Shown piece by piece: positions 1-10,224 of a stretch of DNA of 64,000 nt. The stretch is taken from the NCBI RefSeq assembly GCF_004327355.1, contig NZ_QJUM01000005.1, forward strand, positions 62,001-126,000. The letters are read 5' to 3'. The notes beneath the pieces were generated by a model. That model was not told the DNA's origin, searched no databases, and worked only from the letters and a program-made list of their open reading frames with translations. This DNA is from Phytopseudomonas dryadis (GTDB lineage: Bacteria; Pseudomonadota; Gammaproteobacteria; Pseudomonadales; Pseudomonadaceae). Within the stretch, counting starts at the first letter, position 1; each line of letters opens with the position of its first letter. Made by a program: the position numbers and the translations under genes.

Positions 1-236
1 GTGCGGTGGGCGCGGCTCTGACCGTGGGGCTCAAGCGTGGCGGCCTGTTGCTGGCGCTGTTGATTTTGCCGCTGTACATACCGGTGCTGATCCTGGGCAG
101 CGGTGCTTTACAAGCGAGTTTGCAGGGGTTGCCGGTGGTCGGCCATCTGTTGTGGCTGGCCAGCCTCACCGCCCTGGCGGTGACCCTGACGCCGTTTGCC
201 ATCGCCGCCGGGCTGACCATCAGCGTCGGCGAGTGA
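1..236 (+). CDS. ccmB: Heme exporter protein CcmB, C-terminal part
   Basis: This is the 3' end of a gene that begins before the window; the frame is open from base 3. About 77 residues are visible, forming two or three hydrophobic segments and ending in TISVGE. CcmB is the membrane subunit of the CcmAB transporter that drives release of holo-CcmE during cytochrome c maturation. The assignment rests mainly on position: ccmC, D, E, F, G, H and I follow in the standard order. The hydrophobic pattern fits the end of CcmB. The internal codon at base 6 is not a real start. Confidence 0.85.
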   Translation, partial: AVGAALTVGLKRGGLLLALLILPLYIPVLILGSGALQASLQGLPVVGHLLWLASLTALAVTLTPFAIAAGLTISVGE

Positions 237-320
237 TTTAACCGTGCTACCGAGGACGGCTGCCCAGCGCGCGGACATTTTCCGGCGCGGTGTTTGGCGC
301 GGTCTCTACCTCGGAGAATG

Positions 321-1088
321 ATGAGTGACCTGATGAATTGGACGTGGTTTCACAAGTTGGGCTCGCCCAAATGGTTCTATGCGATCAGTGGGCGCTGGCT
401 GCCATGCCTGGCGGTCGCCGCCGCATTGCTGCTGCTCACCGGCACGGTCTGGGGCCTGGCCTTCGCCCCGCCGGATTACCAGCAGGGCAACAGCTTTCGC
501 ATCATCTACATTCACGTTCCCGCGGCATTCCTGGCGCAATCGGTGTACGTCATGCTGGCCGTCGCCGGTGTGGTCGGCCTGGTGTGGAAGATCAAGCTCG
601 CCGACGTCGCCCTGCAGCAGGCCGCGCCCATCGGCGCCTGGATGACCGCCGTCGCCCTGATCACCGGCGCGGTGTGGGGCAAGCCGACCTGGGGAACCTA
701 CTGGGTGTGGGATGCGCGCCTGACCTCCATGCTGATCCTGCTGTTCCTCTATTTCGGCATCATCGCCCTGGGCCAGGCCATCAGCAACCGCGACAGCGCC
801 GCCAAGGCCTGCGCGGTGCTGGCCATCGTCGGTGTGGTCAACATCCCGATCATCAAGTACTCGGTCGAGTGGTGGAACACCCTGCACCAGCCCGCCACCT
901 TCAGCGTGATCGAGAAACCGGCCATGCCGATGGAAATGTGGCTGCCACTGCTGCTCATGGTGCTGGGCTTCTATTGCTTCTTCGGCGCCGTGCTGCTGCT
1001 GCGCATGCGCCTGGAAGTGCTGCGCCGCGAAGCGCGCAGCAGCTGGGTCAAGGCCGAGGTCAAGGCACAGGTGGAGGGCGCCCGATGA
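321..1088 (+). CDS. ccmC: Heme exporter protein CcmC
   Basis: CcmC is a six-helix inner-membrane protein that attaches heme to the chaperone CcmE. The protein (255 residues from this start) carries the periplasmic tryptophan-rich WWD signature as [13 protein letters not shown], and candidate heme-ligand histidines in YIHVPAAF and in [10 protein letters not shown] chose ATG 321 because a GGAGA lies just upstream; ATG 318 would be too close to it, and ATG 333 ([10 protein letters not shown]) is a possible alternative matching many family N-termini. A longer TTG start at 294 is unlikely. The stop overlaps the ccmD start, indicating translational coupling. Confidence 0.95.
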   Translation: MSDLMNWTWFHKLGSPKWFYAISGRWLPCLAVAAALLLLTGTVWGLAFAPPDYQQGNSFRIIYIHVPAAFLAQSVYVMLAVAGVVGLVWKIKLADVALQQAAPIGAWMTAVALITGAVWGKPTWGTYWVWDARLTSMLILLFLYFGIIALGQAISNRDSAAKACAVLAIVGVVNIPIIKYSVEWWNTLHQPATFSVIEKPAMPMEMWLPLLLMVLGFYCFFGAVLLLRMRLEVLRREARSSWVKAEVKAQVEGAR

Positions 1089-1261
1089 GCTTCGCATCAT
1101 TCGCCGATTTCCTCGCCATGGGCACTCATGGCGCCTATGTCTGGTCGTCCTATGGCATCTGCCTGGCGATACTGCTGCTCAACGTGGCGTTGCCCGTGCT
1201 GGCGCGCCGCCGCTATCTGCAAGACGAGGCGCGTCGTCTGCGCCGGGAGGAGTCGAAGTGA
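1085..1261 (+). CDS. ccmD: Heme exporter protein CcmD
   Basis: This small protein (58 residues) has one membrane helix ([17 protein letters not shown]) followed by a basic, charged tail ([18 protein letters not shown]). That is the typical CcmD design: a small integral-membrane protein that stabilises the CcmC-CcmE heme complex and is needed for release of holo-CcmE from CcmABCD. It starts with ATG overlapping the ccmC stop by 4 bp, and its own stop overlaps the ccmE GTG start. Identification comes from size, topology and position, since the sequence is poorly conserved in the family. Confidence 0.9.
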   Translation: MSFASFADFLAMGTHGAYVWSSYGICLAILLLNVALPVLARRRYLQDEARRLRREESK

Positions 1262-1725
1262 ACCCGGTTCGCAAGAAACGCCTGTTCATCGTCCTGGCGA
1301 TTCTCGTCGGTGTCGGCATCGCCGTGACGCTGGCGCTCAGCGCCCTGCAGCAGAACATCAACCTGTTCTACACGCCGAGCCAGATCGCCGCCGGCGAAGC
1401 GCCGCTGGACACGCGCATCCGCGCCGGCGGCCTGGTGGAAAAGGGCTCGGTGAAACGCTCCGGAGACTCGTTGCAGACCGATTTCGTGGTCACCGACGGC
1501 GCTGCCCGGGTCACCATCCGCTTTCACGGCATCCTGCCGGATCTGTTCCGCGAGGGGCAGGGCATCGTCGCGATGGGCAGGGTCGATGAAGGCGGCCTGT
1601 TGCAGGCCGACGAAGTGCTGGCCAAGCACGACGAGAACTACATGCCGCCCGAGGTGCAGCAGGCGCTGGAGCAGAGCGGCATGAACAAGCATTACCAAAG
1701 TGCCCAGAAGGACGTCGCGCAATGA
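1258..1725 (+). CDS. ccmE: Periplasmic heme chaperone CcmE
   Basis: CcmE binds heme covalently in the periplasm and hands it to the CcmF/H ligase. The 155-residue protein has an N-terminal signal anchor ([20 protein letters not shown]), an OB-fold body and the hallmark HxxxY motif as HDENY near residue 124, where the histidine forms the covalent bond to the heme vinyl group. The motif is followed by MPPE as in other CcmE proteins. The start is GTG, overlapping the ccmD stop; the stop overlaps the ccmF start. Length is normal for the family. Confidence 0.97.
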   Translation: MNPVRKKRLFIVLAILVGVGIAVTLALSALQQNINLFYTPSQIAAGEAPLDTRIRAGGLVEKGSVKRSGDSLQTDFVVTDGAARVTIRFHGILPDLFREGQGIVAMGRVDEGGLLQADEVLAKHDENYMPPEVQQALEQSGMNKHYQSAQKDVAQ

Positions 1726-3695
1726 TTCCCGAACTCGGCCACCTGGCGATGATCCTGGCCCTGTGCCTGGCCCTGGTACAGGCCACCCTGCCGCTGGTCG
1801 GCGCCTGGCGCGGCGACCGCCAGTGGATGAGCCTGGCGCAACCCGCCGCCTGGGGGCAGTTCGCCTTCCTGCTGTTCGCCTTCGCCTGCCTCACCCAGGC
1901 CTTCATGGTCGACGATTTCTCCGTGGCCTACGTGGCGCACAACTCCAACAGCGCGCTGCCCTGGTACTACAAGTTCAGTGCCGTCTGGGGCGCCCATGAG
2001 GGCTCGTTGCTGCTCTGGGCGCTGATCCTCGGCGGCTGGACGTTCGCCGTCTCCATCTGCTCGCGGCAACTGCCCGAGGAAATGCTCGCCCGGGTGCTGG
2101 GCGTGATGGGCATCATCAGCGTCGGCTTCCTGCTGTTCCTGATCGCCACCTCCAATCCCTTCGCCCGCCTGTTGCCCAACGTGCCGGCCGATGGTCGCGA
2201 CCTCAATCCCCTGCTGCAGGATTTCGGCCTGATCATCCACCCGCCGATGCTGTACATGGGCTATGTCGGTTTTTCCGTGGCCTTCGCCTTCGCCATCGCC
2301 GCCTTGCTCGGTGGCAAGCTGGACGCCGCCTGGGCGCGCTGGTCGCGACCCTGGACCATCATCGCCTGGGCCTTTCTCGGCATCGGCATCGCCCTGGGCT
2401 CCTGGTGGGCCTATTACGAGCTGGGCTGGGGCGGCTGGTGGTTCTGGGACCCGGTGGAGAACGCCTCCTTCATGCCCTGGCTGGTGGGCACGGCACTGAT
2501 CCATTCGCTGGCGGTGACCGAGAAGCGCGGGGTGTTCAAGAGCTGGACCGTATTGCTGGCCATCGCCTCCTTCTCCCTGAGCCTGCTGGGGACTTTCCTG
2601 GTACGTTCCGGGGTGCTGACCTCGGTGCACGCCTTTGCCAGCGACCCCGAGCGCGGAGTGTTCATCCTGGCCTTCCTGCTGCTGGTGGTCGGCGGTTCGC
2701 TGACGCTGTTCGCCCTGCGCGCGCCGGTGGTCAAGAGCCAGGTCGGTTTCGCCCTGTGGTCGCGGGAAACCCTGCTGCTGGTGAACAACCTGATTCTGGT
2801 GGTGGCCGCTTCGATGATTCTCCTGGGCACGCTCTATCCGCTGCTGCTCGACGCCCTCAGCGGTGCCAAGCTGTCGGTCGGCCCGCCGTATTTCAACGCG
2901 CTGTTCGTGCCGCTGATGGGCCTGCTCATGGCGATGATCGCCGTGGGCGTGCTGGTGCGCTGGAAGGACACGCCGTTGCAATGGCTGCTGCGCATGCTGG
3001 CGCCGGTGCTGGTCGCCAGCGTGGTGCTAGCGCTGCTGGCGACCTGGCTGCTCGGCGATTTCCACTGGGCGGTGCTGGGCGTCTGCCTGCTGGCCGCCTG
3101 GGTGGTGCTGGCCGGCCTGCGCGACATCCACGACAAGACGCGGCACAAGGGCCTGTTCAAGGGCCTGGCCAGCCTGACCCGCAGCTACTGGGGCATGCAG
3201 CTGGCGCACCTGGGGCTGGCGGTCTGCGCCCTGGGGGTGATTCTCACCAGCCTGGGCAGTTTCGAGCGCGACCTGCGCATGGCGCCGGGCGATTCGGTGG
3301 AACTGGGGGGGTATCGCTTCGTCTTCGAAGGCGCCGCGCACCATGAAGGGCCGAACTTCGTTTCCGACCGGGGCACGGTGCGCATTTTCGTCGAGGACCG
3401 GCAGATCGCCGTGCTGCACCCGGAGAAGCGCCTGTACACCGTGCAGCAGGCGATGATGACCGAAGCCGGTATCGACGCCGGCCTGACCCGCGACCTGTTC
3501 GTCGCCCTGGGCGAACCCCTGGAAAACGGCGCCTGGGCCGTGCGCGTGCACATCAAGCCGTTCGTGCGCTGGATCTGGCTCGGCGCGCTGCTGATGGGCT
3601 TCGGTGGCTTCCTCTCGGCGTCCGACCGGCGCTACCGGCTGAAGGTCAAGACCCGCGTGCGTGACGCGCTGGGTATGCAGGGGGCGCAAGCGTGA
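1722..3695 (+). CDS. ccmF: Cytochrome c heme lyase subunit CcmF
   Basis: CcmF is the large membrane subunit of the holocytochrome c synthetase; it takes heme from CcmE and joins it to apocytochrome c. The protein has 657 residues, the usual length, with many membrane helices. The WWD signature is seen as [16 protein letters not shown] around residues 236-251. Further family motifs are [20 protein letters not shown] near residue 84 and [19 protein letters not shown] near residue 290. It overlaps ccmE and ccmG by 4 bp each, consistent with a coupled operon. Confidence 0.97.
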   Translation: MIPELGHLAMILALCLALVQATLPLVGAWRGDRQWMSLAQPAAWGQFAFLLFAFACLTQAFMVDDFSVAYVAHNSNSALPWYYKFSAVWGAHEGSLLLWALILGGWTFAVSICSRQLPEEMLARVLGVMGIISVGFLLFLIATSNPFARLLPNVPADGRDLNPLLQDFGLIIHPPMLYMGYVGFSVAFAFAIAALLGGKLDAAWARWSRPWTIIAWAFLGIGIALGSWWAYYELGWGGWWFWDPVENASFMPWLVGTALIHSLAVTEKRGVFKSWTVLLAIASFSLSLLGTFLVRSGVLTSVHAFASDPERGVFILAFLLLVVGGSLTLFALRAPVVKSQVGFALWSRETLLLVNNLILVVAASMILLGTLYPLLLDALSGAKLSVGPPYFNALFVPLMGLLMAMIAVGVLVRWKDTPLQWLLRMLAPVLVASVVLALLATWLLGDFHWAVLGVCLLAAWVVLAGLRDIHDKTRHKGLFKGLASLTRSYWGMQLAHLGLAVCALGVILTSLGSFERDLRMAPGDSVELGGYRFVFEGAAHHEGPNFVSDRGTVRIFVEDRQIAVLHPEKRLYTVQQAMMTEAGIDAGLTRDLFVALGEPLENGAWAVRVHIKPFVRWIWLGALLMGFGGFLSASDRRYRLKVKTRVRDALGMQGAQA

Positions 3696-4228
3696 GACGT
3701 CTGATTCTGCTGTTGCCGCTGCTGATCTTTCTCGCCGTCGCGGTGTTCCTCTATCGTGGCCTGTTCCTCGACCCGGCCGAATTGCCGTCGGCACTGATCG
3801 GCAAACCCTTTCCGGCGTTTTCCCTGGCGGCGGTGGAGAGCGACAGGACCATCACCCAGGACGATCTCAAGGGCAAGCCCTCGCTGGTCAACGTCTGGGC
3901 CACCTGGTGCGTGGCCTGCCGCGTCGAGCACCCGGTGCTGAACACGCTGGCCGGCATGGGAGTGAACATCCATGGCGTGAACTACAAGGATGACAACGCC
4001 GCAGCGCAGAAATGGCTGCGTGATTTCCACGACCCCTATCTGTTGAACATCAGCGACCCGCGCGGGTCGCTGGGCCTGGATCTGGGCGTGTACGGCGCCC
4101 CGGAGACCTTCTTCGTCGACGCCCAGGGCATCATCCGCCACAAGTACGTGGGGGTGATCGACGAGCGCGTATGGCGGGAAAAACTCGCCCCGCTGTATCA
4201 GCAACTGGTCGATGAGGCCGCGCGATGA
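3692..4228 (+). CDS. ccmG: Thiol:disulfide interchange protein CcmG/DsbE
   Basis: This is a membrane-anchored periplasmic thioredoxin-like protein that keeps the CXXCH cysteines of apocytochrome c reduced for heme attachment. The 178-residue sequence has an N-terminal hydrophobic anchor (LILLLPLLIFLAVAVFL) and the active site WATWCVACRVEHP near residues 69-81, which fits the WCxxCxxE pattern typical of CcmG rather than general thioredoxins. The conserved cis-proline loop region is seen as YGAPETFFVD. It overlaps ccmF and ccmH by 4 bp. Confidence 0.96.
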   Translation: MRRLILLLPLLIFLAVAVFLYRGLFLDPAELPSALIGKPFPAFSLAAVESDRTITQDDLKGKPSLVNVWATWCVACRVEHPVLNTLAGMGVNIHGVNYKDDNAAAQKWLRDFHDPYLLNISDPRGSLGLDLGVYGAPETFFVDAQGIIRHKYVGVIDERVWREKLAPLYQQLVDEAAR

Positions 4229-4710
4229 AAGGCTACCTGCCCGCGGTGATCCTGGCGCTGAGCCTGTTCGGCACGGCGCAGGCGGCCATCGACACCTACG
4301 AGTTCGCCAGCGAGGCGGAGCGCGCGCGTTATCGCCAGCTCACCGAGGAGCTGCGCTGCCCGAAATGCCAGAACCAGAACATCGCCGATTCCGATGCGCC
4401 CATCGCCATGGATCTGCGCGCGGAGATCTACCGCATGCTCGAGGCCGGCGACAGCAACGCGCAGATCGTCGACTACCTGGTCGCCCGCTACGGCGATTTC
4501 GTGTTGTACAAGCCGCCGCTGACTGGCCGCACGCTGTTGCTGTGGTACGGCCCCGCGGGGTTGCTGGTCGGCGGCTTCGTGCTGCTCGGCGTGATCCTGC
4601 TGCGCCGGCGTGGTGCCGATGAAGAGGCTGCCGCCGGCCTGTCCGGCGCTGAGCGGCAACGCCTGGCCGAGCTGTTGAAACAGACGCCTTTGGATAAGAA
4701 AGACCCATGA
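4225..4710 (+). CDS. ccmH: Cytochrome c maturation protein CcmH (CcmL type)
   Basis: CcmH is a periplasmic thiol oxidoreductase subunit of the heme ligation complex. The 161-residue protein has a signal peptide ending near AQAA, then the family motif [17 protein letters not shown] around residues 44-60, whose two cysteines react with apocytochrome c. A C-terminal membrane helix follows ([19 protein letters not shown]). This is the short form found where CcmI is a separate gene, as here. ATG overlaps the ccmG stop and its stop overlaps ccmI. Confidence 0.96.
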   Translation: MKGYLPAVILALSLFGTAQAAIDTYEFASEAERARYRQLTEELRCPKCQNQNIADSDAPIAMDLRAEIYRMLEAGDSNAQIVDYLVARYGDFVLYKPPLTGRTLLLWYGPAGLLVGGFVLLGVILLRRRGADEEAAAGLSGAERQRLAELLKQTPLDKKDP

Positions 4711-5918
4711 TCGATTTCTGGCTGTCCGCCGGCCTGCTGTGTCTGGCCGCGCTGAGTTTTCTGCTGATCCCCTTGCTGCGCGGGCGCAAGGCCCAGACGG
4801 AAGAGGATCGTACCGCGCTCAATGTCACCCTCTATCAGGAGCGTCTGGCCGAACTGCAGCAGCAGCGCCTGGCCGGCACCCTCGGCGAGGAGCAACTGGC
4901 CAGTGCGCGCGACGAAGCGGCCCGCGAGCTGCTCGCCGATACCGAAGGCGCGGATCATGTGCGTCCAGCCCGCCGGCTGGGCAGGGCGCTGCCATTGCTC
5001 GCGGCGTTGCTGGTGCCGCTGCTGGGCGTGCTGCTGTACAGCCATTGGGGGGCGATTGGCGAGGTGCAGCGCGCGCGTGACTTCGTCGCTCAGCCGCAAA
5101 GCATCGAAGAGATGACCGCCCGCCTGGAAAGCGCGGTGCAGAGCAATCCGGATTCCGCCGAGGGCTGGTACTTCCTCGGCCGCAGCTACATGGCCCAGGA
5201 GCGTGCAGCCGATGCGGCAAAGGCCTTCGAGAAGGCCGTCGGCGTGGCCGGGCGGGTGCCGGAGCTGCTCGGCCAATGGGCCCAGGCGTTGTACTTCGCC
5301 GCTGACAGGCAATGGACGGCGCAACTGGCCGAACTGACCGAAGAGGCGCTGCGCGCCGACCCGCAGGAGCCCACCAGCCTCGGCCTGCTCGGCATCGCCG
5401 CCTATGAGGAGCAGCGCTTCCAGGACGCCATCGGCTACTGGGAGCGACTGGTCGCGGTGCTGCCGGATGAGGACCCTTCGCGGCAGGCCATCGAGGGTGG
5501 TATCGCCCGGGCGCGCCAGCAACTGGACCCGCAGGCCGGCGGCGGCGCGGCGGCGCAGACGCCGGAGAACAGCCAGTTGAGGGTCCGTGTCGAGCTGGCC
5601 GCTGACCTGCGCGACAAGGTGCAGCCGGGCGACGCCGTGTTCGTCTTCGCCCGGCCCGCCTCCGGTCCCACGATGCCCCTGGCCGCCAAGCGCCTGACGG
5701 TGGCGGAGCTGCCCGCCGAGGTCAGCCTGTCGGATGCCGATGCGATGATGCCGCAGTTGAAACTTTCCGCTTTCGACCAGGTTCAACTGGTGGCGCGTAT
5801 CTCGCGCACAGGTGATGCCATGAACGGTGAGTGGACAGGGCAGGGCGAGCCCCTGGCCAGCACCACGCGTACCCTGCAGCACCTGGTAATCGATAGCGCT
5901 GACGGCGAAAAACCATGA
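4707..5918 (+). CDS. ccmI: Apocytochrome c chaperone CcmI (CycH)
   Basis: CcmI presents the C-terminal helix of apocytochrome c to the ligation complex. The 403-residue protein shows an N-terminal helix ([18 protein letters not shown]), a charged cytoplasmic loop with a leucine/glutamine-rich coiled coil ([17 protein letters not shown]), a second helix ([17 protein letters not shown]), then TPR repeats ([21 protein letters not shown]) and a C-terminal periplasmic domain of the CcmI type. Together these are the normal CycH domains. It overlaps ccmH and the following lipoprotein gene. Confidence 0.95.
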   Translation: MIDFWLSAGLLCLAALSFLLIPLLRGRKAQTEEDRTALNVTLYQERLAELQQQRLAGTLGEEQLASARDEAARELLADTEGADHVRPARRLGRALPLLAALLVPLLGVLLYSHWGAIGEVQRARDFVAQPQSIEEMTARLESAVQSNPDSAEGWYFLGRSYMAQERAADAAKAFEKAVGVAGRVPELLGQWAQALYFAADRQWTAQLAELTEEALRADPQEPTSLGLLGIAAYEEQRFQDAIGYWERLVAVLPDEDPSRQAIEGGIARARQQLDPQAGGGAAAQTPENSQLRVRVELAADLRDKVQPGDAVFVFARPASGPTMPLAAKRLTVAELPAEVSLSDADAMMPQLKLSAFDQVQLVARISRTGDAMNGEWTGQGEPLASTTRTLQHLVIDSADGEKP

Positions 5919-6262
5919 ACAGACTGATGCCGATCGCCCTGGCGATCACCCTATTGAGCGTTGCTGGCTGTACCTTGCAGCGCCCTGCTGCGCCTGGCGG
6001 CGACGGCTCGATACCACCGAGCGGATCGCCACCTGTGAGCAAGTCGCACCCGCGCTTCGCCCCGCCGCCCGGGGTGGACAGCCATTGGGATGGCGCTCTG
6101 GGCGTCTATGTGCTGGCGGCCGAGCGCGACACCTATTATCGCGAGCGCACCTTCTACCGCTGGAACAACGGCTGGAGCTGGGCCGGCAATCTGCAAGGGC
6201 CCTGGCAGCCGGTCGACAGCAGCGGCGTGCCGCCCGCCTTGTTCCGCCACCACGGGCAATAG
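5915..6262 (+). CDS. Small putative lipoprotein after ccmI
   Basis: This 115-residue protein starts with a lipoprotein signal peptide: MNRL, a hydrophobic core and the lipobox LSVAGC, with Cys 19 as the expected acylation site. The mature part is proline-rich at first ([17 protein letters not shown]), then tyrosine- and tryptophan-rich ([19 protein letters not shown]), similar in style to small envelope proteins that describe themselves as YXWxxGxW. I do not recognise a named family. ATG overlaps the ccmI stop, so it is probably transcribed with the ccm operon; I cannot say whether it has a role in cytochrome maturation. Confidence 0.75.
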   Translation: MNRLMPIALAITLLSVAGCTLQRPAAPGGDGSIPPSGSPPVSKSHPRFAPPPGVDSHWDGALGVYVLAAERDTYYRERTFYRWNNGWSWAGNLQGPWQPVDSSGVPPALFRHHGQ

Positions 6263-6290
6263 CAGGTAAGGACGGAGGCCACGCATCTGC

Positions 6291-6496
6291 GTAGGAGCCG
6301 CGCCCCCGCGGCGAATGGTGGCCACGCCATGGATTCTGCGGGATGGCCGCCATCGCATCGCGCCGAGGTCGACGCTCCTACCCGGTTGGTGGTTTGCTGC
6401 GATTCTGTAGGAGCTGCGCCCCCGCGGCGAATGGTGGCCATACCGTGATTTTGCAGGATGGCCACGATCGCATCGCGCCGGGGTCGGCGCTCCTAC
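6291..6496 (+). repeat. Two REP/REPIN repeat units filling the gap after the ccm operon
   Basis: The 318-bp space between the lipoprotein gene and the DUF454 gene holds two copies of a palindromic unit starting with GTAGGAGC at 6291 and 6407, exactly 116 bp apart. Each unit has a half with CCGCGGCGAATGGTGGCC and an opposed half with ATCGCGCCGAGGTCGACGCT or close variants. The second unit ends at 6496. The same unit recurs throughout the window. The remaining 84 bp to 6580 shows nothing beyond a short CCTCCAG tandem near 6563. Confidence 0.9.
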
Positions 6497-6580
6497 AGGT
6501 GAAATCTCTGATTCCCAACGGGCTCTTGCATGCCAAGGGACAAGACGGTATCTACGGGCCTCCAGCCTCCAGCCTCCAGC

Positions 6581-6982
6581 TCAACGCGGATCGGGCAGGG
6601 TCTTCTGCTTGAGGATATACAGGCTCACCAGCACGGCGCTGGTGAGCATGAACAGACGGGCCCAGAACATCGGTACCAGCCAGCAGGACAGGCCGATGCT
6701 CAGCCACATCAGGCCGATGGCGTAGACCTTGGCCTTGCGCGGAATGCCTTCGCCATGCAGGTAATCGCGAATCCAGGGGCCCAGTCGCGGGTGTTCCACC
6801 AGCCAGTGGTAGAAGCGCCTGGAACTGCGCATGAAACAGGCGGCGGCCAGTAGCAGGAAAGGCGTGGTGGGCAGGACCGGCAGGAAGATCCCGATAACGC
6901 CCAGCGCCACGCTCAGCCAGCCGAGGGTCAGCAGGGCGTAGCGCAGCACCGGGTTGGCTGTTTCGTAGGGAGCGCGTGCCAT
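6581..6982 (-). CDS. DUF454 (YbaN-type) inner-membrane protein
   Basis: This 133-residue protein has the DUF454/YbaN signature: LGxxLGVIGIFLPVLPTTPFLLLAAACF near residues 20-50, then SRRFYHWLVEHPRLGPWI and a second pair of helices (YAIGLMWLSIGLSCWLV, LFMLTSAVLVSLYIL). Three to four membrane segments are predicted by eye. The function of the family is unknown; it is widespread in proteobacteria. It stands alone on the minus strand, facing the ccm operon tail. Confidence 0.9.
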   Translation of the reverse strand: MARAPYETANPVLRYALLTLGWLSVALGVIGIFLPVLPTTPFLLLAAACFMRSSRRFYHWLVEHPRLGPWIRDYLHGEGIPRKAKVYAIGLMWLSIGLSCWLVPMFWARLFMLTSAVLVSLYILKQKTLPDPR

Positions 6983-7213
6983 ATCAATAGCCCGTCACGA
7001 TCCGCTGCGCGTCGGCCCTGCGGCGTTGAAAACAGGCCCGGCAGGCCGCTTGCGGCCAACGCACTTCAGTGCGGCCCCGAAGGGGCGAGCGAAGCGAGTC
7101 ATGCTCATTTACACCAGTAAACTCGAGTGCGAGCCCGCTCCGCTTTCTCGCCTGTTCTTGCGGGGGCGCCTAGCCCTTGCATGGCTCTGGCTCGCGAGAT
7201 CGTGAACAGGCTC
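6983..7213. other. Intergenic stretch with palindromes
   Basis: No gene is visible. The stretch contains a short perfect inverted repeat TTTAC-ACCA-GTAAA at 7108-7121, a GC hairpin CCGCTTGCGG near 7049, and GAACAGG near both ends. I have the impression that similar stretches recur in Pseudomonas intergenic DNA, but cannot verify that here. Confidence 0.4.
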
Positions 7214-7801
7214 TCAGTGATGGCGGGGTTTGAGCAGGGCCGGTTTTTCTTCCGGGGCATTGCACAGCAGGAACAGGGCGGTCAGCAGTTCCGGGATCTG
7301 CTCGATCATGCTGTCGACCAGGTCGCGGTCGCGGGCGATCTCGGCGAATTCCGGCTGCTCGTCGAACAGGCCGGAGCCGACCATGATCGGCAGCAGCAGC
7401 TCGCTGACTTCGTCTTCGGCGTCGTCGAACCATACGGCCTCGCGCAGGAACACGCCTTCCATGAAGCCGATGCACCAGCCGCGCAGGTCGGAATCGTCCG
7501 GGTCGTCGCCCAGGTCGAGTTCGCAGGGTACTTCCGGTTCGTCGTCGCTGGCCAACTGACGGGCGATATGCGCCTGCAGCTGCACCAGAGTGGCCTCGAT
7601 GTCGTCACGCTCGGCATCGCTGCGGTAGTGCGGCGGCTCGGAGAACAGCGCGTCGATCCACTCACGCTGCTCGACCTTGTCCGGGCAGATCGACAGCGCG
7701 GTCAGGTAGCCGTGTGCGGCCACGTAGTCCAGGGCCTCTTCGTGCAATTCATCGGCATCGAGGAAGGCTTGCAGGCGGGACAGTTGCTCGGCGAAGGACA
7801 T
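7214..7801 (-). CDS. UPF0149 / YecA-YgfB family protein
   Basis: The 195-residue, strongly acidic protein matches the UPF0149 family: an N-terminal helical part (FLDADELHEEALDYVAAHGYLTALSI) and the signature RGWCIGFMEGVFL near residues 107-119, followed by DDAEDEVSELLLPI. Family members lacking the C-terminal SEC-C zinc motif of YecA, as here, are of unclear function. No metal-binding cysteine cluster is seen. A GTAGCCCC region precedes the start; the gene is monocistronic and divergent from recQ. Confidence 0.85.
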   Translation of the reverse strand: MSFAEQLSRLQAFLDADELHEEALDYVAAHGYLTALSICPDKVEQREWIDALFSEPPHYRSDAERDDIEATLVQLQAHIARQLASDDEPEVPCELDLGDDPDDSDLRGWCIGFMEGVFLREAVWFDDAEDEVSELLLPIMVGSGLFDEQPEFAEIARDRDLVDSMIEQIPELLTALFLLCNAPEEKPALLKPRHH

Positions 7802-7934
7802 CGGGGGCTACCTTGAAGGAGTAAACGAGGCTGGATTCTAGTGCAGACCAACTGGGGCGGCCAGAGTTGCAGGCAAAAGGGCCGCGTAAAAGCTAAAAAA
7901 CACCGGCCAGCGCTGTTCGCCGGAGTCAGTTGCG

Positions 7935-7940
7935 TATAAT
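7935..7940 (+). promoter_or_regulatory. Candidate -10 element for recQ
   Basis: A perfect TATAAT sits 26 bp before the recQ ATG in the context TGCGTATAAT. No good -35 box is seen 16-18 bp upstream. The RBS CGGAGA lies at 7954-7959. Confidence 0.45.
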
Positions 7941-7965
7941 GCCCCGCTCGATTCGGAGATCCTCA

Positions 7966-10089
7966 ATGCTCGATCAGGCGCAACGCATCCTCAAAGACAT
8001 CTTCGGCTACGACAGTTTTCGTGGCCGTCAGGGAGCGATCATCGAGCGCGTGGCCAGTGGTGGCGATGCCCTGGTGCTGATGCCCACCGGCGGCGGCAAG
8101 TCGCTGTGCTTCCAGGTGCCGGCGCTGTTGCGCGATGGCCTGGCGGTGGTGGTGTCGCCGCTGATCGCCCTGATGGACGATCAGGTCGCGACCCTGGAGG
8201 AACTCGGCGTCGCCGCGGTGGCGCTGAACTCCACCCTGGACGCCGAGCAGCAGCGCGACATCGCCGAGCGCATCCGCCGTGGCGAGATCAAGATGCTCTA
8301 TCTGGCGCCGGAGCGCCTGGTGCAGCCGCGCATGCTGGCGTTCCTGCAGCGCCTGGAGATCGCCCTGTTCGCCATCGACGAGGCGCACTGCGTCTCGCAA
8401 TGGGGGCACGATTTCCGTCCCGAGTACCTGCAACTGGGGCAACTGGCCGAACTCTTCCCCAATGTGCCGCGTATCGCCCTGACCGCCACCGCCGACATGC
8501 GCACCCGCGAGGAGATCGTCACCCGGCTGCACCTGCAGAACGCCGAGCGCTTCCTGTCCAGCTTCGACCGGCCGAACATTTTCTACCGCATCGTGCCCAA
8601 GGAGCAGCCACGCAAGCAGCTGCTGGCCTTTCTCGCCGCCCGCAAGGGCGATGCCGGGATCGTCTACTGCCTGTCGCGCAAGAAGGTCGAGGAGGTCGCC
8701 TCCTTCCTCTCCGAGCAGGGCTTTCCGGCGCTGCCCTATCACGCCGGCTTGCCCAACGAACTGCGCGCCTATCACCAGAAACGCTTCCTCAACGAGGAAG
8801 GCCTGATCATGGTGGCGACCATCGCCTTCGGCATGGGCATCGACAAACCCAACGTGCGTTTCGTCGCCCACCTGGATCTGCCCAAGTCGCTGGAGGCTTA
8901 CTACCAGGAGACCGGCCGTGCCGGCCGTGACGGCCTGCCCGCGGATGCCTGGATGGCCTACGGCCTGCAGGACGTGATCTTCCTCAAGCAGATGCTCAAC
9001 AACTCCGAAGGCGACGAGCGGCACAAGCGGGTCGAGCAGCACAAGCTCGATGCCATGCTCGCCCTGTGCGAGGAAACCCGTTGTCGACGTCAGGCGCTGC
9101 TGGCCTATTTCGACGAGGAACTGCCCAATCCCTGCGGCCACTGCGACAACTGCATGGACGGCGTGCAGACCTGGGACGCCACCGAGCCGGCGCGCCAGGC
9201 GCTGTCGGCGATCTACCGCAGCGGCCAGCGCTACGGGGTCGGTCATCTGGTGGATATATTGCTCGGCCGCGACAATGAAAAAATACGCGGCATGGGCCAC
9301 CAGCACCTGTCGGTATTCGGCGTGGGCAAGGCGTTCAGCGAAGGCGAATGGCGCTCCCTGTTCCGCCAGTTGGTGGCGCGCGGTCTGGCCGATGTCGACC
9401 TCGAAGGGTTCGGCGGACTGCGTCTTTCCGATAGCTGCCGGCCCCTGCTGCGCGGCGAGGTGAGCCTGCAGCTGCGCCGCGACCTCAAGCCGCAGCAGAG
9501 CGCCAAGGCCTCCAGCAGCGCCGCCAGCCAGCTGGTGCGTGGTGAGGAGCGCGAGCAGTGGGAAGCGTTGCGCGCCTTGCGCCGCAAACTGGCCCAGGAG
9601 CACAGCGTGCCGCCTTATGTGATCTTCCCCGATGCCACGTTGCTGGAAATGCTGCGCAGCAAGCCGGCCAACCTGGCGGACATGGCGCGGGTCAGTGGCG
9701 TCGGCGCGCGCAAGCTGGAGCGCTATGGTGAGGCCTTTCTCGCCGTCCTGGCCGGTGCCGAAACGCCGCCGGCGGCGGTGGATCTGCGCCATGAGCTGGT
9801 CAGCCTGGCCCGGGCCGGCATGACCCCGGCGCAGATCGCCAATCAGCTCGGCTGCAGTGAGAAAAGCGCCTATGGCCTGCTCGCCGAAGCCATCGCGGCA
9901 CAGCAGCTTTCGCTCGAGCAGGCACTGGATCTGCCACAGGAACTGCTCGGCGAGATCCAGGATGCCTTTCTCGATGGCGAAGGCGAGCTGCCGCCGGTCG
10001 CCGCGCTCAGCGAGCTGTTCGCCGGGCGGGTGGAGGAGGGGGTGCTGCAGTGCGTACGCGCGGCCCTGCAAGCCGAATTCGAGGTCTGA
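7966..10089 (+). CDS. recQ: ATP-dependent DNA helicase RecQ
   Basis: RecQ is a 3'-5' helicase acting in recombinational repair and replication-fork processing. The protein has 707 residues from ATG 7966, chosen over an upstream in-frame ATG because of the RBS CGGAGA and family length. Visible motifs in order: Walker [14 protein letters not shown] near residue 40, DEAH box [19 protein letters not shown] near residue 137, motif [12 protein letters not shown] near residue 315, the RecQ zinc cysteines ([17 protein letters not shown]) near 365-397, a winged helix, and an HRDC domain near 530-610. A further C-terminal stretch of about 90 residues resembles the RQC-adjacent helix-turn-helix seen in other gamma-proteobacterial RecQ. 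Confidence 0.97.
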   Translation: MLDQAQRILKDIFGYDSFRGRQGAIIERVASGGDALVLMPTGGGKSLCFQVPALLRDGLAVVVSPLIALMDDQVATLEELGVAAVALNSTLDAEQQRDIAERIRRGEIKMLYLAPERLVQPRMLAFLQRLEIALFAIDEAHCVSQWGHDFRPEYLQLGQLAELFPNVPRIALTATADMRTREEIVTRLHLQNAERFLSSFDRPNIFYRIVPKEQPRKQLLAFLAARKGDAGIVYCLSRKKVEEVASFLSEQGFPALPYHAGLPNELRAYHQKRFLNEEGLIMVATIAFGMGIDKPNVRFVAHLDLPKSLEAYYQETGRAGRDGLPADAWMAYGLQDVIFLKQMLNNSEGDERHKRVEQHKLDAMLALCEETRCRRQALLAYFDEELPNPCGHCDNCMDGVQTWDATEPARQALSAIYRSGQRYGVGHLVDILLGRDNEKIRGMGHQHLSVFGVGKAFSEGEWRSLFRQLVARGLADVDLEGFGGLRLSDSCRPLLRGEVSLQLRRDLKPQQSAKASSSAASQLVRGEEREQWEALRALRRKLAQEHSVPPYVIFPDATLLEMLRSKPANLADMARVSGVGARKLERYGEAFLAVLAGAETPPAAVDLRHELVSLARAGMTPAQIANQLGCSEKSAYGLLAEAIAAQQLSLEQALDLPQELLGEIQDAFLDGEGELPPVAALSELFAGRVEEGVLQCVRAALQAEFEV

Positions 10090-10164
10090 GCCGCCTGCCC
10101 GGCGCGCCGTGTCGCGACCTTCCCGAAGCCGGTGTGAAACGCTGCAACATCCGCCAGCTTGCCC

Positions 10165-10200
10165 TTGACCGTCAGCTATGATTAGCTCACTAATAATTAG
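10165..10200 (+). promoter_or_regulatory. Candidate promoter with MarR-type operator
   Basis: TTGACC (10165-10170) and ACTAAT (10189-10194) are spaced by 18 bp and could be a sigma-70 promoter. Overlapping the -10 are nested inverted repeats: ATTAG-CTCA-CTAAT (10181-10194) and CTAAT-A-ATTAG (10190-10200). Palindromes of this kind over a promoter are typical of autorepressing MarR regulators, and the next gene is one. The link is an inference from position. Confidence 0.5.
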
Positions 10201-10224
10201 TTTTTGATAAATCCAAGAGCCATC

